Origin: a bacterium
GTDB taxonomy: Bacteria; Desulfobacterota_D; UBA1144
Assembly: GCA_018654605.1 (NCBI GenBank)
Contig: JABILG010000017.1
Span: 1-48,699 of the forward strand
DNA length: 48,699 nt
Direction of reading: 5' to 3'
The position numbers and the translations under genes are program-made. Below the pieces are notes generated by a model. The model had not been told where the DNA came from. It did not search any database and worked only from the letters and a program-made list of their open reading frames with translations. Positions 34,442 through 43,749 of this stretch are shown piece after piece (the stretch's first letter is position 1; every line of letters begins with the position of its first letter).

Positions 34442-35754
34442 AAATTAATTATATCGTTATATATTGCAAATAACATTAATGTTATAAGAATTGCAAACCC
34501 TATCTTGTTAATAAAATTTTGAACCTTAATATTTATTTTTCTTCTTGTTATAATCTCAATTGTATTGAATAGGATATGGCCACCATCAAGAAGAGGGATA
34601 GGCAAAAGATTTATTACTCCTAGGTTAATACTTACAACAACAACAAATTGAATTATAGAATTAAAGCCTTTTTCAGCTGCCAATCCTGAATATTTAGCAA
34701 TGGATATTGGTCCAGCTAAAGAGCTTTTCAATTCTGACAGGCTTGAATCGCTACTAAATAAAGAAGAAAACAGACCAATAATTCCATTAAATATTAATTT
34801 AATCATTCTAAGTGAATCATTAAAACCCCTTTTGATAGAATCAATGAAAGTGAAATCACTTGAGGTCAATTCAATCATCGGAGTAATACCAAGCATTCTT
34901 TCTTTCCCCTTAAAAGCAATTCTTTTAATAATTATGCTTTTTTCTCTTTCAATAGTAATTGTAAAGCTTGCATCATTTGAAGCCCTTAGAACTTCACTTA
35001 TTTGATACCAACTTTCTATTGTTACATTATTTATTTTTAAGATTTTATCGTATTTTCTGAGATCAATATCATCAGCAATAGACTTGGTAAGTATTTGGTC
35101 TATAACAGGCTTATGATTAGGGTATATATTGTCTAAGAGAAATACTTTATCATTGTTTGAGTTTTTTAATACAATATCTACGATTTTTCCATTTCTTTCT
35201 ATTCTAACTACTTGTTCAGAAGTTAAGTTGTCACTCTTTGATTTCCCAAGCTCTTCCCAATTTTCTATTTTGGTACCATTTATTTCTAATATCCTATCCC
35301 CCTTAAGAAAAAACTGACCCTTGGGGTCCTTTTTTACATATCCAACAATGGGCTTATCCTTCAAAAAACTGGGTATATCAATCCCGTTCATATAGATAAG
35401 AGGCAGAAGTAGGAAGGGAAGAATGAGATTCATCCCTGGGCCGGCGAATAATATGATTTGCTTTTTAAAATTCGAGATATTTTTATAGCTTCTGTTTGGA
35501 TCTATTGTCTCCAGTTCATCTTTATTATTTGTTTCTGATACATCCTCACCTTGCATTTTTACATAGCCACCAAGAGGTAGCAGGGAGAGTGAATATCGAG
35601 TTTCTCCTATGTTGATTGAAAAAAGTTTAGGTCCAAAACCTATAGAAAAATCCTCAACCTTAACATTTGCCCATTTGGCCGCAAGTAGATGTCCCAGCTC
35701 ATGGATAAAGATTAAAAAACTTATAATTAAAATAAACGATATTAGACTTGTCAT
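34438..35754 (-). CDS. rseP: RseP-like site-2 intramembrane protease
   Basis: A 438-residue membrane zinc protease. The catalytic H-E-x-x-H (His18, Glu19, His22; HELGH) sits in the first helix, and the LLDGGHILF motif with the third ligand lies near the C terminus. Two PDZ-like domains (~130-200 and ~220-280) occupy the periplasmic loop. In other bacteria it cleaves anti-sigma factors and signal-peptide remnants. Last gene of the tolC-to-rseP run. Confidence 0.93.
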   Translation of the reverse strand: MTSLISFILIISFLIFIHELGHLLAAKWANVKVEDFSIGFGPKLFSINIGETRYSLSLLPLGGYVKMQGEDVSETNNKDELETIDPNRSYKNISNFKKQIILFAGPGMNLILPFLLLPLIYMNGIDIPSFLKDKPIVGYVKKDPKGQFFLKGDRILEINGTKIENWEELGKSKSDNLTSEQVVRIERNGKIVDIVLKNSNNDKVFLLDNIYPNHKPVIDQILTKSIADDIDLRKYDKILKINNVTIESWYQISEVLRASNDASFTITIEREKSIIIKRIAFKGKERMLGITPMIELTSSDFTFIDSIKRGFNDSLRMIKLIFNGIIGLFSSLFSSDSSLSELKSSLAGPISIAKYSGLAAEKGFNSIIQFVVVVSINLGVINLLPIPLLDGGHILFNTIEIITRRKINIKVQNFINKIGFAILITLMLFAIYNDIINF

Positions 35755-35760
35755 TAAAGA

Positions 35761-36909
35761 TCACTTGTTAACTATATTATACGCATCTTTTAATGCGATT
35801 TCATTTATATCTAGAATCTTTTTTAAAGTAATTCTTTTAATAGGCTCATGTTTATTCATTGTCTTCTCTACAATCTTTAATATATCAGTAAACTTAATTT
35901 TATTGTTTAAAAAAGCTTCAACTGCAATATTATTTGCTGCATTCATTACAGCTGGCATACTACCGCCAATATCTAATGCTTTTCTGGCCAAACTGAAAGC
36001 TTTATAATTTTTTTCGTGAATTCTTATTAGATTTATACGCTCATCGGGTTGAAATTTATATTCTGTAGAGTCTAACCTATTTGGGAAATTCAGAGCGTAA
36101 CCAATTGGAATCCTCATGTCATTGTAGCTACCAGAAAAAAGTATGTTCCCGTCTATAAACTCTACAATAGAATGAATATGACTTTTTCTGTTGATAATAG
36201 GGTAAATTTTTTTATGAGGAATCTTAAACATTATTGAAGCCTCTATGATTTCTATGGCTTTGTTCATCATGGTTGCAGAATCGATTGATATTTTGTCACC
36301 CATAGACCATGTTGGATGGTTTAAGGCTTCTTTAGGTGTGACATTTCTTAACTGTGCATTGTTTTTGCCGAAGAAGGGACCACCCGAAGCTGTTAAGTAG
36401 ACTCTTCTTATGTTTGATATATCTTCATTCTTTATAAGTTGGAAAAGTCCTGAGTGTTCGCTATCAATTGGTATGACTTCTCCAGAATATTGATTTGCTA
36501 AAGCTGTAATCTTATTACCAAGAAGTAAGAATATTTCTTTACTTGCTACACAGACCCTTTTACCTAATTTCAGGAATTCTAATGTTGGAATTAGAGAACT
36601 GACACCAGAAGTTGCAGAAACTAGAATATCTGCTTCTTTTGATTGGCCAATTTGCTTTAGACCGCTATCACCAGATAAGATTTTCACTTTTCTTAAAAGT
36701 GGATTTTTCTGTAATCTTATGGCGTCATCCTTATTGAGAACAGATATTATCTTAGGCTTAAATTTAAAGACTTGGTTTAATAGTAAGTCAATATTCTTCC
36801 CACCTGCTAGCGAATAAACATTAAATTTTTCTTTGTTTTTAGCAATTACAGATAAAGTTTGTTTACCAATTGAGCCAGTCGAGCCTAAAATGCTGATTTT
36901 TTTAATCAT
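35761..36909 (-). CDS. dxr: 1-deoxy-D-xylulose 5-phosphate reductoisomerase
   Basis: A 382-residue MEP-pathway enzyme making 2-C-methylerythritol 4-phosphate with NADPH. It shows the GSTGSIG nucleotide loop, CVASKEIFLLLG, DSEHSGLFQ (metal-binding Asp/Glu) and SMGDKISIDSATMMNK. The ATG at 36909 fits the family start, overlapping the uppS stop by 8 bases; a GTG upstream is unlikely. Confidence 0.96.
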   Translation of the reverse strand: MIKKISILGSTGSIGKQTLSVIAKNKEKFNVYSLAGGKNIDLLLNQVFKFKPKIISVLNKDDAIRLQKNPLLRKVKILSGDSGLKQIGQSKEADILVSATSGVSSLIPTLEFLKLGKRVCVASKEIFLLLGNKITALANQYSGEVIPIDSEHSGLFQLIKNEDISNIRRVYLTASGGPFFGKNNAQLRNVTPKEALNHPTWSMGDKISIDSATMMNKAIEIIEASIMFKIPHKKIYPIINRKSHIHSIVEFIDGNILFSGSYNDMRIPIGYALNFPNRLDSTEYKFQPDERINLIRIHEKNYKAFSLARKALDIGGSMPAVMNAANNIAVEAFLNNKIKFTDILKIVEKTMNKHEPIKRITLKKILDINEIALKDAYNIVNK

Positions 36910-37606
36910 TCTTTGTGCTTCCACCGAATTTTCTATCTATAGATTTGTAAATATTTAATGATTCTTCAAGGTCCTCTTCTGTGAAGTCAGGCCATAGTTT
37001 TTGATTAATATCAATTTCAGAGTAAGCAATATGCCAGAGGAGAAAATTTGAGACCCTTGAATATCCGGCAGTCCTTATTAATAATTCTGGGTCAGGGGTA
37101 TCAGTTAAGTATAAATTACTTTTCATGGATTCTTCATTAACATCCTCGATAGAAAGACCTTTCTCAATAATTCTTTTTGCTGCGTCTAATATCTCCTCTC
37201 TGCCACCATAGTTTATTGCAACATTTATACAACATCCTAAGTTGTTTCTTGTAGACTCTTCTAGTAAGCGAACCTTCCTAGCAATAGCCTTTGGCAGCTC
37301 ATCTATTCTACCGATAGGATTAAATCTTAAATTGTAATCATGAAAAAATTGACTCTTATTGTCAAAAAAATCTATAAATAAATTGAAAAGGGCATCGATT
37401 TCAATTTTAGGCCTAGACCAGTTCTGAATAGAGAATGCATATAAAGTTAAATTCTTTATTCCTAATTTGTTACAGTAGATGCAAATTGCTCTTGCTACAT
37501 CTAGCCCTTTCTCGTGTCCTTTTATGGTAGACAGGCCGTGTTTCTTAGCCCAAGTTCTATTGCCATCCATGATAATTGCTAAATGTTCTGGGAGAGGGTT
37601 GCTCAT
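36902..37606 (-). CDS. uppS: Cis-prenyltransferase (UppS family), atypical pocket residues
   Basis: A 234-residue undecaprenyl diphosphate synthase homologue, which would make the lipid carrier for peptidoglycan. The first Asp is present (Asp14), but the usual DGNGRWA reads DGNRTWA, FSxENW reads FSIQNW, and RTGGExR reads RTAGYSR; Arg178 and Arg184 are kept. Several diphosphate-pocket residues therefore differ from the bacterial consensus. Context (uppS-dxr-rseP) supports a real UppS. cdsA, often between uppS and dxr, is missing. Confidence 0.88.
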   Translation of the reverse strand: MSNPLPEHLAIIMDGNRTWAKKHGLSTIKGHEKGLDVARAICIYCNKLGIKNLTLYAFSIQNWSRPKIEIDALFNLFIDFFDNKSQFFHDYNLRFNPIGRIDELPKAIARKVRLLEESTRNNLGCCINVAINYGGREEILDAAKRIIEKGLSIEDVNEESMKSNLYLTDTPDPELLIRTAGYSRVSNFLLWHIAYSEIDINQKLWPDFTEEDLEESLNIYKSIDRKFGGSTKND

Positions 37607-37613
37607 TTTTTTC

Positions 37614-37808
37614 TTACCTATTAAGTATCTTAAATAGAATGATACTTATTTTTGAGAATAAGAAAAGAAGTAGGATGACAAATAAGGAAATTGGATAAAC
37701 TGCTAACGTTAAAAGGTATAATGGGATTTTCTTATTTGATTTATTTCTACTAATACTATTAGTAAGAAAAATAAATCCTTTAAAATATCTAGATAAGATT
37801 TCTATCAT
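37614..37808 (-). CDS. Small membrane protein, function unknown
   Basis: A 64-residue protein: a moderately hydrophobic N-terminal segment with basic residues (to ~28), then a long hydrophobic helix (~29-51) and a short amphipathic tail. I recognise no family. The ATG at 37808 overlaps the stop of the MacB permease (TAATG), so it should be translated with it, and it ends 7 bases before uppS. It sits where cdsA lies in many genomes but is far too short to be CdsA. Confidence 0.6.
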   Translation of the reverse strand: MIEILSRYFKGFIFLTNSISRNKSNKKIPLYLLTLAVYPISLFVILLLFLFSKISIILFKILNR

Positions 37809-39034
37809 TATTCTTCGTTCCTTATAGCTTTTATTGGATCGAGTTTTGCCGCCTTGTATGCAGGATAAATTCCAAAAAATATACCAATAAATGCCGAGAA
37901 GATACATGCTGCGGCTATAGACTTAGTGCTAATAATCGCTGGCCATCCCACGAAACTTGATGCAACTTGACTGAGAGTATATCCAAGAGAAATCCCTACT
38001 ACTCCACCAAAGAAGGATAAGAGCGCAGATTCTGAAAGGAATTGAAAGACTATGTCTTTTCTTGTAGCTCCAATAGTAATCCTTATTCCTATTTCTTTTG
38101 TTCGCTCAGTAACGGAGACCAGCATAACATTCATTATTCCTATTCCCCCCACAACTAATGATATAGATGCTATAGCGGACAATAAAACTTTTAATATAGT
38201 TGTTGTTTGAAGAATCTTTTTAGTCACATTTTCATAAGATACCATCTGAAAATTATCGAACTGATCTTTCAATAAACCCCTTTGCTCTCTTAGCATTTTT
38301 CTTATTGCAAATTTCGCATAATCAACATTTGTTGTTTTAGTTGTAGATATAATTATATTACTTATCCCATAAAGTTGACCTTTATAGTCCCACCTATTTA
38401 ATGAAGTATAAGGAATAAGGATAAAGTCATCTTGGTCTCTACCACCTGGCGTCAAACCTTTCTCACTTAGATCCCCAATAACTCTAAAAGATATTCCATC
38501 AATTCTAATTTGCTTTCCAGTAGATTTTTCTGCACCAAAGAATCTTTTTTGTACAGATGCTCCAAGTACGCAAACCTTAGCTCCATCTTGTACATCGATT
38601 CTATTAATAAAAGCCCCAGAAGCAGTTGGCCAATCATTGATTAGTGAAAAATCTTCATTACTTCCAACAACTGCAACTACTTGAACTATATCTCTATATG
38701 ATATTTGGTTTGAAGTTTTAACTATTGGTGAAACATATTCGACCGAAGGTATAGCTCTCATAAACTTTAGTTCGTTTTGTGAGAAATCTGCAGCTTGACC
38801 TCTGTAAACACCACTAGCAGTTCTACCTATTGGCTTTAAGACTATCGTTTTAGCGCCAAGACTAACTAGTTGTTGTTCAATTATATTCTTAGCCCCATCT
38901 GTAATTGCTACAAGGATAATTACTGAGGTTATTCCAATTACTATGCCAAGTGAAGTTAGTATCGTTCTGGGCATATTCCTTAGAAGGTTTGTCTTAGCTT
39001 CAATGATATTGTCAATTATGTAAGATAGTTTCAT
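37808..39034 (-). CDS. macB: MacB-type ABC transporter permease
   Basis: A 408-residue permease with one N-terminal membrane helix, a large MacB periplasmic core domain (~50-245) and three C-terminal helices with the FtsX fold (VVGGIGIMNVMLVSVTERTKEIGIR, then IYPAYKAAKLDPIKA). It drives mechanotransmission-type export with the periplasmic adaptor and TolC. Here it is separate from its ATPase, unlike the fused E. coli MacB. Confidence 0.92.
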   Translation of the reverse strand: MKLSYIIDNIIEAKTNLLRNMPRTILTSLGIVIGITSVIILVAITDGAKNIIEQQLVSLGAKTIVLKPIGRTASGVYRGQAADFSQNELKFMRAIPSVEYVSPIVKTSNQISYRDIVQVVAVVGSNEDFSLINDWPTASGAFINRIDVQDGAKVCVLGASVQKRFFGAEKSTGKQIRIDGISFRVIGDLSEKGLTPGGRDQDDFILIPYTSLNRWDYKGQLYGISNIIISTTKTTNVDYAKFAIRKMLREQRGLLKDQFDNFQMVSYENVTKKILQTTTILKVLLSAIASISLVVGGIGIMNVMLVSVTERTKEIGIRITIGATRKDIVFQFLSESALLSFFGGVVGISLGYTLSQVASSFVGWPAIISTKSIAAACIFSAFIGIFFGIYPAYKAAKLDPIKAIRNEE

Positions 39035-39037
39035 AAT

Positions 39038-39715
39038 TTAAATTATTCTTCCATCCTTTATCCTGATTGTATCCATTGCCTCTTTAGCAATACTTTCGTC
39101 ATGTGTAATTATAATTATTGTTTTTCCTGATTCGTGTAGTCTTTTTAAGAGGTTGATTATATCAGCACTAGTTTTAGAATCTAAATTTCCTGTAGGCTCA
39201 TCTGCTAAGATTATATCAGGATTGTTAATCAGAGATCTTGCAATCGCCACCCTCTGTTGCTGTCCACCGGATAATTCATTAGGGTGATGTTTGGCACGGT
39301 TTGTTAAATCAACAAGTTCCAGACATTTTAAAGCTCTTTCTGCTCTTTCTTTTTTATTAACGACATTAGAGTATTGCAATGGCATTTGAACGTTTTCAAT
39401 CGCGGTATGTCTTGAGATTAAGTTAAAACTTTGAAATATAAATCCAATCGATTTGTTTCTAAGTCTAGAAAGATCGTCTTTAGACTTGGACTTAACATTC
39501 TTACCTCCAAGAATATACCTTCCCGATGTAGGGCGGTCTAGGCAGGCCATTATATTAAGCAGGGTTGTCTTTCCAGAACCGGATGGGCCAACTATAGATA
39601 TAAAGTCCCCTTCATATATTTGAAGGCAGATATCAAATAAAACTTGTAACTCATTTTTTCCAGTTTGATATATTTTATTTATATTTTCTAATTCTATTAC
39701 AGTTTTATTGCTCAT
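39038..39715 (-). CDS. MacB-type ABC transporter ATP-binding protein
   Basis: A 225-residue ATPase of the LolD/MacB group. Walker A is GPSGSGKTT, the signature LSGGQQQRVAIAR, Walker B IILADEPTGNLD, followed by the H-loop ITHD. The ATG at 39715 is used because the family N terminus starts there; a longer reading would run into the adaptor gene. It begins 4 nt after the macA stop. Confidence 0.95.
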   Translation of the reverse strand: MSNKTVIELENINKIYQTGKNELQVLFDICLQIYEGDFISIVGPSGSGKTTLLNIMACLDRPTSGRYILGGKNVKSKSKDDLSRLRNKSIGFIFQSFNLISRHTAIENVQMPLQYSNVVNKKERAERALKCLELVDLTNRAKHHPNELSGGQQQRVAIARSLINNPDIILADEPTGNLDSKTSADIINLLKRLHESGKTIIIITHDESIAKEAMDTIRIKDGRII

Positions 39716-39719
39716 CTTG

Positions 39720-41324
39720 TTAATATCTTTTAGGTTGGGGTAAGGCAAATTTTCCCTTCTTCTTAGTTTGGGGTACGGTTGCTCCAATAACAATTGAGTC
39801 CTCAAGTGAGATTCTAGTATCTTCAGGTACTTCAATAAATTGATTATCTTTAATACCCGTTTCTATGGGTATAGCAGAAATAGAATTGTCTTCATTCGCT
39901 ATCCAAACTATTAAAGTAGTTGCATTGTTTGGGGGAGGAATCTTAACAACAATATCTTTGGGTGGAACAAATCTCAAAGCAGACCTAGGAATTCTTTTAA
40001 TTCCAGTTTTAGTTTGAATTTTAATCTCAGCATCAACACTTAGTCCAGATTTGAGCTTCACTTCTTTTTCGCTAATGCTTGCTATTAACTCATAAAAGAC
40101 AGGAGCTTTGTTAGTATGTGGTTTCAAGTTGAGTGGCTCGATAATTTTAACAATTTCACCATAGAATTTTCTTTGCTTAAATGAATCAACTCTAAACATT
40201 ACTTCTTGACCCACTTTTACTTTAGAGACGTCTCTACCGTCAATACTAAGATTTAGATTTAATTCGTCAATAGAAGATGAAATTGTGAAGTACCATTTAT
40301 ATATCCCAACCTTTACACCACCTCTTTGTGCATTTTCTTTAGTTATTTGTGGGTCTATATAGTCGATTCTTCCGCGGATTGGCGATATGAATCTAGTATT
40401 TAGCAATTGCGCCTTAAGCTTCTTTAGTGTTAACTCAACAGATGACTTTTGTACGAGGATTTCCTTAGGAAGCCTTTCACTCTTTTCATATTCATCTTGA
40501 GATATGAATCCCTGATCTAATAGTTTTTTATTAGATTCAGATTTTTTGATAGCCTGATCGTACTTATTAGAAAAAACTTCAAAACGCTGTTTTTGTGTAT
40601 TAATCTCAGACTCTATCAAATCAGCATCAAGTTCAAGAAGGAGTTGACCTTCTTCTACAATGTCCCCATATTCAACATAGACTGTCTTTAATGGAAGGTC
40701 TATTTTAGAGAAAAGCTTCTCTTCATTTTTTGGAACAATCTTACCAGATGTTTTAACAAATTCGCTTATTTCCCCTATAGACATTTGGGTTGTAGAAAGT
40801 CTTATATCGTCATCGACAATATTTATTGAAGGTGATTGTGCATATCTATTAGCAACAAGGAGGATTACTAGTCCAATGGCTATAAGAATTCGCAGTGACC
40901 ATATAAAATTTATTAGCCATATGATTGGACTGAATAGAACTTGGAAAAAATGAAATGTTTTCCGGATAAGATATTTGACCTTATTGTAAACCTTGGTAAT
41001 AACATCATTGATATATTTAATAATTTTTCCCAATAAAGGTATTGCTTCCTTAAGATTCCCTAATAACTTTTTTATTAAACTATAAATTTTCGAGATAGTA
41101 GGACCTAATGAATCTTTTATTTTCTTTATTAAACGTAGTAATCTCTCAAGATATTTCATTAGCAATGGAGACTGTTTCTTCTTCCAAGAATCCACATAGC
41201 TTAGAGAACTCTTCGACAGGTTTTCTACTTTTGGTAACAATCTGCCAAACATTCTTTTTATGAAACCAATCAAATTTTCAATAAAAAGTGTAGTCTTCTT
41301 TTTTATCTTTTTTAAATCTTTCAT
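39720..41324 (-). CDS. macA: MacA-like periplasmic adaptor with long basic N-terminal extension
   Basis: A 534-residue membrane-fusion protein. Residues ~180-500 form the usual adaptor: lipoyl-like halves (VEYGDIVEEGQLLLELDADL and ISPIRGRIDYI), a helical hairpin and beta-barrel domains. The single membrane anchor is at ~145-158. Ahead of it are ~125 residues rich in Lys/Arg and aliphatic residues, predicted amphipathic helices in the cytoplasm, followed by a hydrophobic stretch at ~128-142. MacA normally begins with its anchor, so this extension is unusual. Its ATG overlaps the tolC stop (ATGA). Confidence 0.85.
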   Translation of the reverse strand: MKDLKKIKKKTTLFIENLIGFIKRMFGRLLPKVENLSKSSLSYVDSWKKKQSPLLMKYLERLLRLIKKIKDSLGPTISKIYSLIKKLLGNLKEAIPLLGKIIKYINDVITKVYNKVKYLIRKTFHFFQVLFSPIIWLINFIWSLRILIAIGLVILLVANRYAQSPSINIVDDDIRLSTTQMSIGEISEFVKTSGKIVPKNEEKLFSKIDLPLKTVYVEYGDIVEEGQLLLELDADLIESEINTQKQRFEVFSNKYDQAIKKSESNKKLLDQGFISQDEYEKSERLPKEILVQKSSVELTLKKLKAQLLNTRFISPIRGRIDYIDPQITKENAQRGGVKVGIYKWYFTISSSIDELNLNLSIDGRDVSKVKVGQEVMFRVDSFKQRKFYGEIVKIIEPLNLKPHTNKAPVFYELIASISEKEVKLKSGLSVDAEIKIQTKTGIKRIPRSALRFVPPKDIVVKIPPPNNATTLIVWIANEDNSISAIPIETGIKDNQFIEVPEDTRISLEDSIVIGATVPQTKKKGKFALPQPKRY

Positions 41325-42562
41325 TTTGTAATATTTAGCCCAGTAACTTTTTCGATTCTAGCAATCTTAATTATATAATCATAAATAGAATTTTGGTAAA
41401 AAATTTCTTGTTTATTTCTCATGTTCTCAACTTCAAAAAGCTCAATTTCGGATAAATCGCCACTATTATATTTTGTTTTCATAAATTCATGATGAGCTTC
41501 TGCTGCTTTAAAGGATTTCTTAAGAACATTAATCTTATAAAAAGATGTTTCAGCTTCAATAATAGACGCTTTAACCCTAGACCCAAGCGTTTGCTTTAGC
41601 AAGCTAAGCTGTGACATTTGAGCTCTTAAACGAGCTTTATGAGACTGAATCTGATAATAGGTTCTTCCACCATTGAAAATTTGCCAAGTAGCACCCATAC
41701 CACCAACTAGGTCATTATCTTTATCTTCGGATGATACACCTTTTCCCTCAAATCTATATGCTGCTCTAGCAACAATATTGGGCAAAAAGTCTCTATATAT
41801 TGCAGAAATAGTAGCTTTAGTTGACAATATGGTCATCTCCAAGGCTTTTACTTCATACATATTCGCTAAATATGAGTCTATAATTAAGTCAGGATTTAAA
41901 TCAATTCTTGTATATTCTAAATCCGTAATATATTTTACAGATTCAGGTTTAGCAACTCCAAGAAGGGTAAACAATTCTTCTTCATACATTCTCAGTAAAC
42001 CTTTTTTAGAAATTAGTTCGAGTTCAACTCTACTAAGGCTAAGATTTCTTTCGGCAACCGTTAATGAGGATACTCTTCCAGCTTTTAAGAAAGCAATTGA
42101 TTTTGCAAGTTGCTTGTCTTTTGTTTCTTTCTCTTCTTCAAAGACTTTAATTAAATTTTGAGTCTTAATTATTTCATAAAACTTTTCGGTTACCTGATTT
42201 AATATCCTAATCTTCTTACCCTCATGAGAATATTCTTGTGCCCGGATTAGATATTTACCTGCATTGATTCTTTGGCTTAATTTACCAAAGTCAAAGAGTA
42301 ATTGGTCTACATTAATATTAGAACTCCTCCCATAGAATGGAAAGATTACATTTGCATTAATTTGAGGAAAGTATTGGGCTTGATATTCCTGAAGTGCTGA
42401 AGATCGAGATTTTGTTTCCTCTAATGAGTAGGTTAACTCGTAGTTATTTTCCATGGCCACTTTATGAGCGTCACTTAAGGAAAGATTGTCATAATCAATA
42501 GACCATGCGGAACTACCTGTTAATATATAAACTATAAAAAAAAAGCGGATAAATGCAGTCAT
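41321..42562 (-). CDS. tolC: TolC-like outer-membrane efflux protein
   Basis: A 413-residue outer-membrane factor. A signal peptide (MTAFIRFFFIVYILTGSSA) is followed by two outer-membrane efflux repeats (start LSLSDAHKVAMENNYEL and the second from ~220). It would form the exit duct for the MacA/MacB pump encoded immediately downstream. The ATG at 42562 follows an extended -10 by 12 bases and lacks a Shine-Dalgarno. It heads the eight-gene run that ends with rseP. Confidence 0.9.
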   Translation of the reverse strand: MTAFIRFFFIVYILTGSSAWSIDYDNLSLSDAHKVAMENNYELTYSLEETKSRSSALQEYQAQYFPQINANVIFPFYGRSSNINVDQLLFDFGKLSQRINAGKYLIRAQEYSHEGKKIRILNQVTEKFYEIIKTQNLIKVFEEEKETKDKQLAKSIAFLKAGRVSSLTVAERNLSLSRVELELISKKGLLRMYEEELFTLLGVAKPESVKYITDLEYTRIDLNPDLIIDSYLANMYEVKALEMTILSTKATISAIYRDFLPNIVARAAYRFEGKGVSSEDKDNDLVGGMGATWQIFNGGRTYYQIQSHKARLRAQMSQLSLLKQTLGSRVKASIIEAETSFYKINVLKKSFKAAEAHHEFMKTKYNSGDLSEIELFEVENMRNKQEIFYQNSIYDYIIKIARIEKVTGLNITK

Positions 42563-42574
42563 TTTAATAAGAAC

Positions 42575-42583
42575 ATTATAGCA
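42575..42583 (-). promoter_or_regulatory. Extended -10 promoter of the tolC-rseP run
   Basis: Minus strand TGCTATAAT (42583-42575), identical to the obgE extended -10. Predicted transcription start about 5 nt before the tolC ATG at 42562. No strong -35. It touches the hemW start codon at 42583. Confidence 0.55.
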
Positions 42584-43749
42584 TGAGTAACAAATTTGGT
42601 ATATATATTCACATTCCTTTTTGTAAAACAATATGCCCTTTCTGTAATTTTAATGTTTACCTCTCAAGTTCAGCTGACTACGATGAACTAGTTTCTTTTT
42701 TGTTGGATGAATTAAGAACCAAATCCGTCTTATTTTCTGACAAGAAGCTAGTGAGCATACATTTTGGTGGAGGAACACCATCTTTACTTCCCCCTCGTTT
42801 GTTAAAAAAGATTCTTAATCAGATAGAAAGATTGTTTTTAGTAGAATCAGATTGTGAAATTGCTCTAGAGATTAATCCTTACGATAATGAAGTCGAAGAG
42901 CCTGTATTATTTAAAGATCTTGGTATAAACAGACTTAGCGTCGGGATTCAATCTTTTAACAACAAAAAACTTAAGATATTAGGAAGGAATTCCACTAAAG
43001 AATCTAATCTGTATTTTATTAGGAAGATCTCGGATTGTGGATTTACAAACTTAAGCTTTGATTTTATTTTTGGAGTTGACAAGGAGTCGCTAAAAGAATG
43101 GGAAGAGGAGCTGTTACATTTAAAAGAACTTGATATTCAACATGTGTCGACTTATTGCCTAACGATTGAAAAGTCAACAGCTTTTTGGAAAATGCGTGAC
43201 AGAGGAGATATTGTAGAAGTCTCAGATAACATTTTTTTAGATATGATGGATTTAACAAAAAAACAATTAAATCAGATTGGAATTGAACAGTATGAGATTT
43301 CTAATTATTCAAAACCATTATACGAGTCAAGGCATAATTTATTATACTGGAATAGCGATTCGTATCTTGGTATTGGTCCAGGAGCACACTCATCATTAAT
43401 TGATATTGAAGAGGGTAAATATTACAGGTGGAGTAATCCTAAATCAATTAAGCAGTATGGAAAACTTTTAAGTTTAAAATCTGATACTTTAATAAACCAC
43501 TCATTGGGAATACGAGAATATATTAAAGACACTTTTATGATGGGGTTGAGATTAAAGAAAGGTGTAAATATCGAGAGCCTGAACTTGGTAAGCAGCTTCT
43601 CTATTAACCAGCGAATAATTGACGAGCTAACAAAGCAGCACTTGATTGTGAATAAAGATAATAACCTCGCTTTGACTGATACGGGCTTTAATGTTTCAAA
43701 TGAAGTAATATTTAGAGTTATAGATAATATTGATTTTATTGATGATTAA
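42583..43749 (+). CDS. hemW: HemW-like radical SAM haem chaperone
   Basis: A 388-residue radical SAM protein of the HemW (former HemN-like) family. The cluster motif C-x3-C-x2-C is Cys14, Cys18, Cys21 (CKTICPFC), and the family motif HFGGGTPSLL and the SAM-binding LSVGIQSF are present. HemW binds haem and delivers it to respiratory proteins; it is not a coproporphyrinogen oxidase. It ends with a 14-base overlap with convergent DUF1285. Confidence 0.93.
   Translation: MSNKFGIYIHIPFCKTICPFCNFNVYLSSSADYDELVSFLLDELRTKSVLFSDKKLVSIHFGGGTPSLLPPRLLKKILNQIERLFLVESDCEIALEINPYDNEVEEPVLFKDLGINRLSVGIQSFNNKKLKILGRNSTKESNLYFIRKISDCGFTNLSFDFIFGVDKESLKEWEEELLHLKELDIQHVSTYCLTIEKSTAFWKMRDRGDIVEVSDNIFLDMMDLTKKQLNQIGIEQYEISNYSKPLYESRHNLLYWNSDSYLGIGPGAHSSLIDIEEGKYYRWSNPKSIKQYGKLLSLKSDTLINHSLGIREYIKDTFMMGLRLKKGVNIESLNLVSSFSINQRIIDELTKQHLIVNKDNNLALTDTGFNVSNEVIFRVIDNIDFIDD

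Noticed and set aside
34700-35005. Open frame of about 100 codons opposite rseP
   Set aside because: It lies wholly antisense to a well-supported gene and has no recognisable motif or ribosome site.
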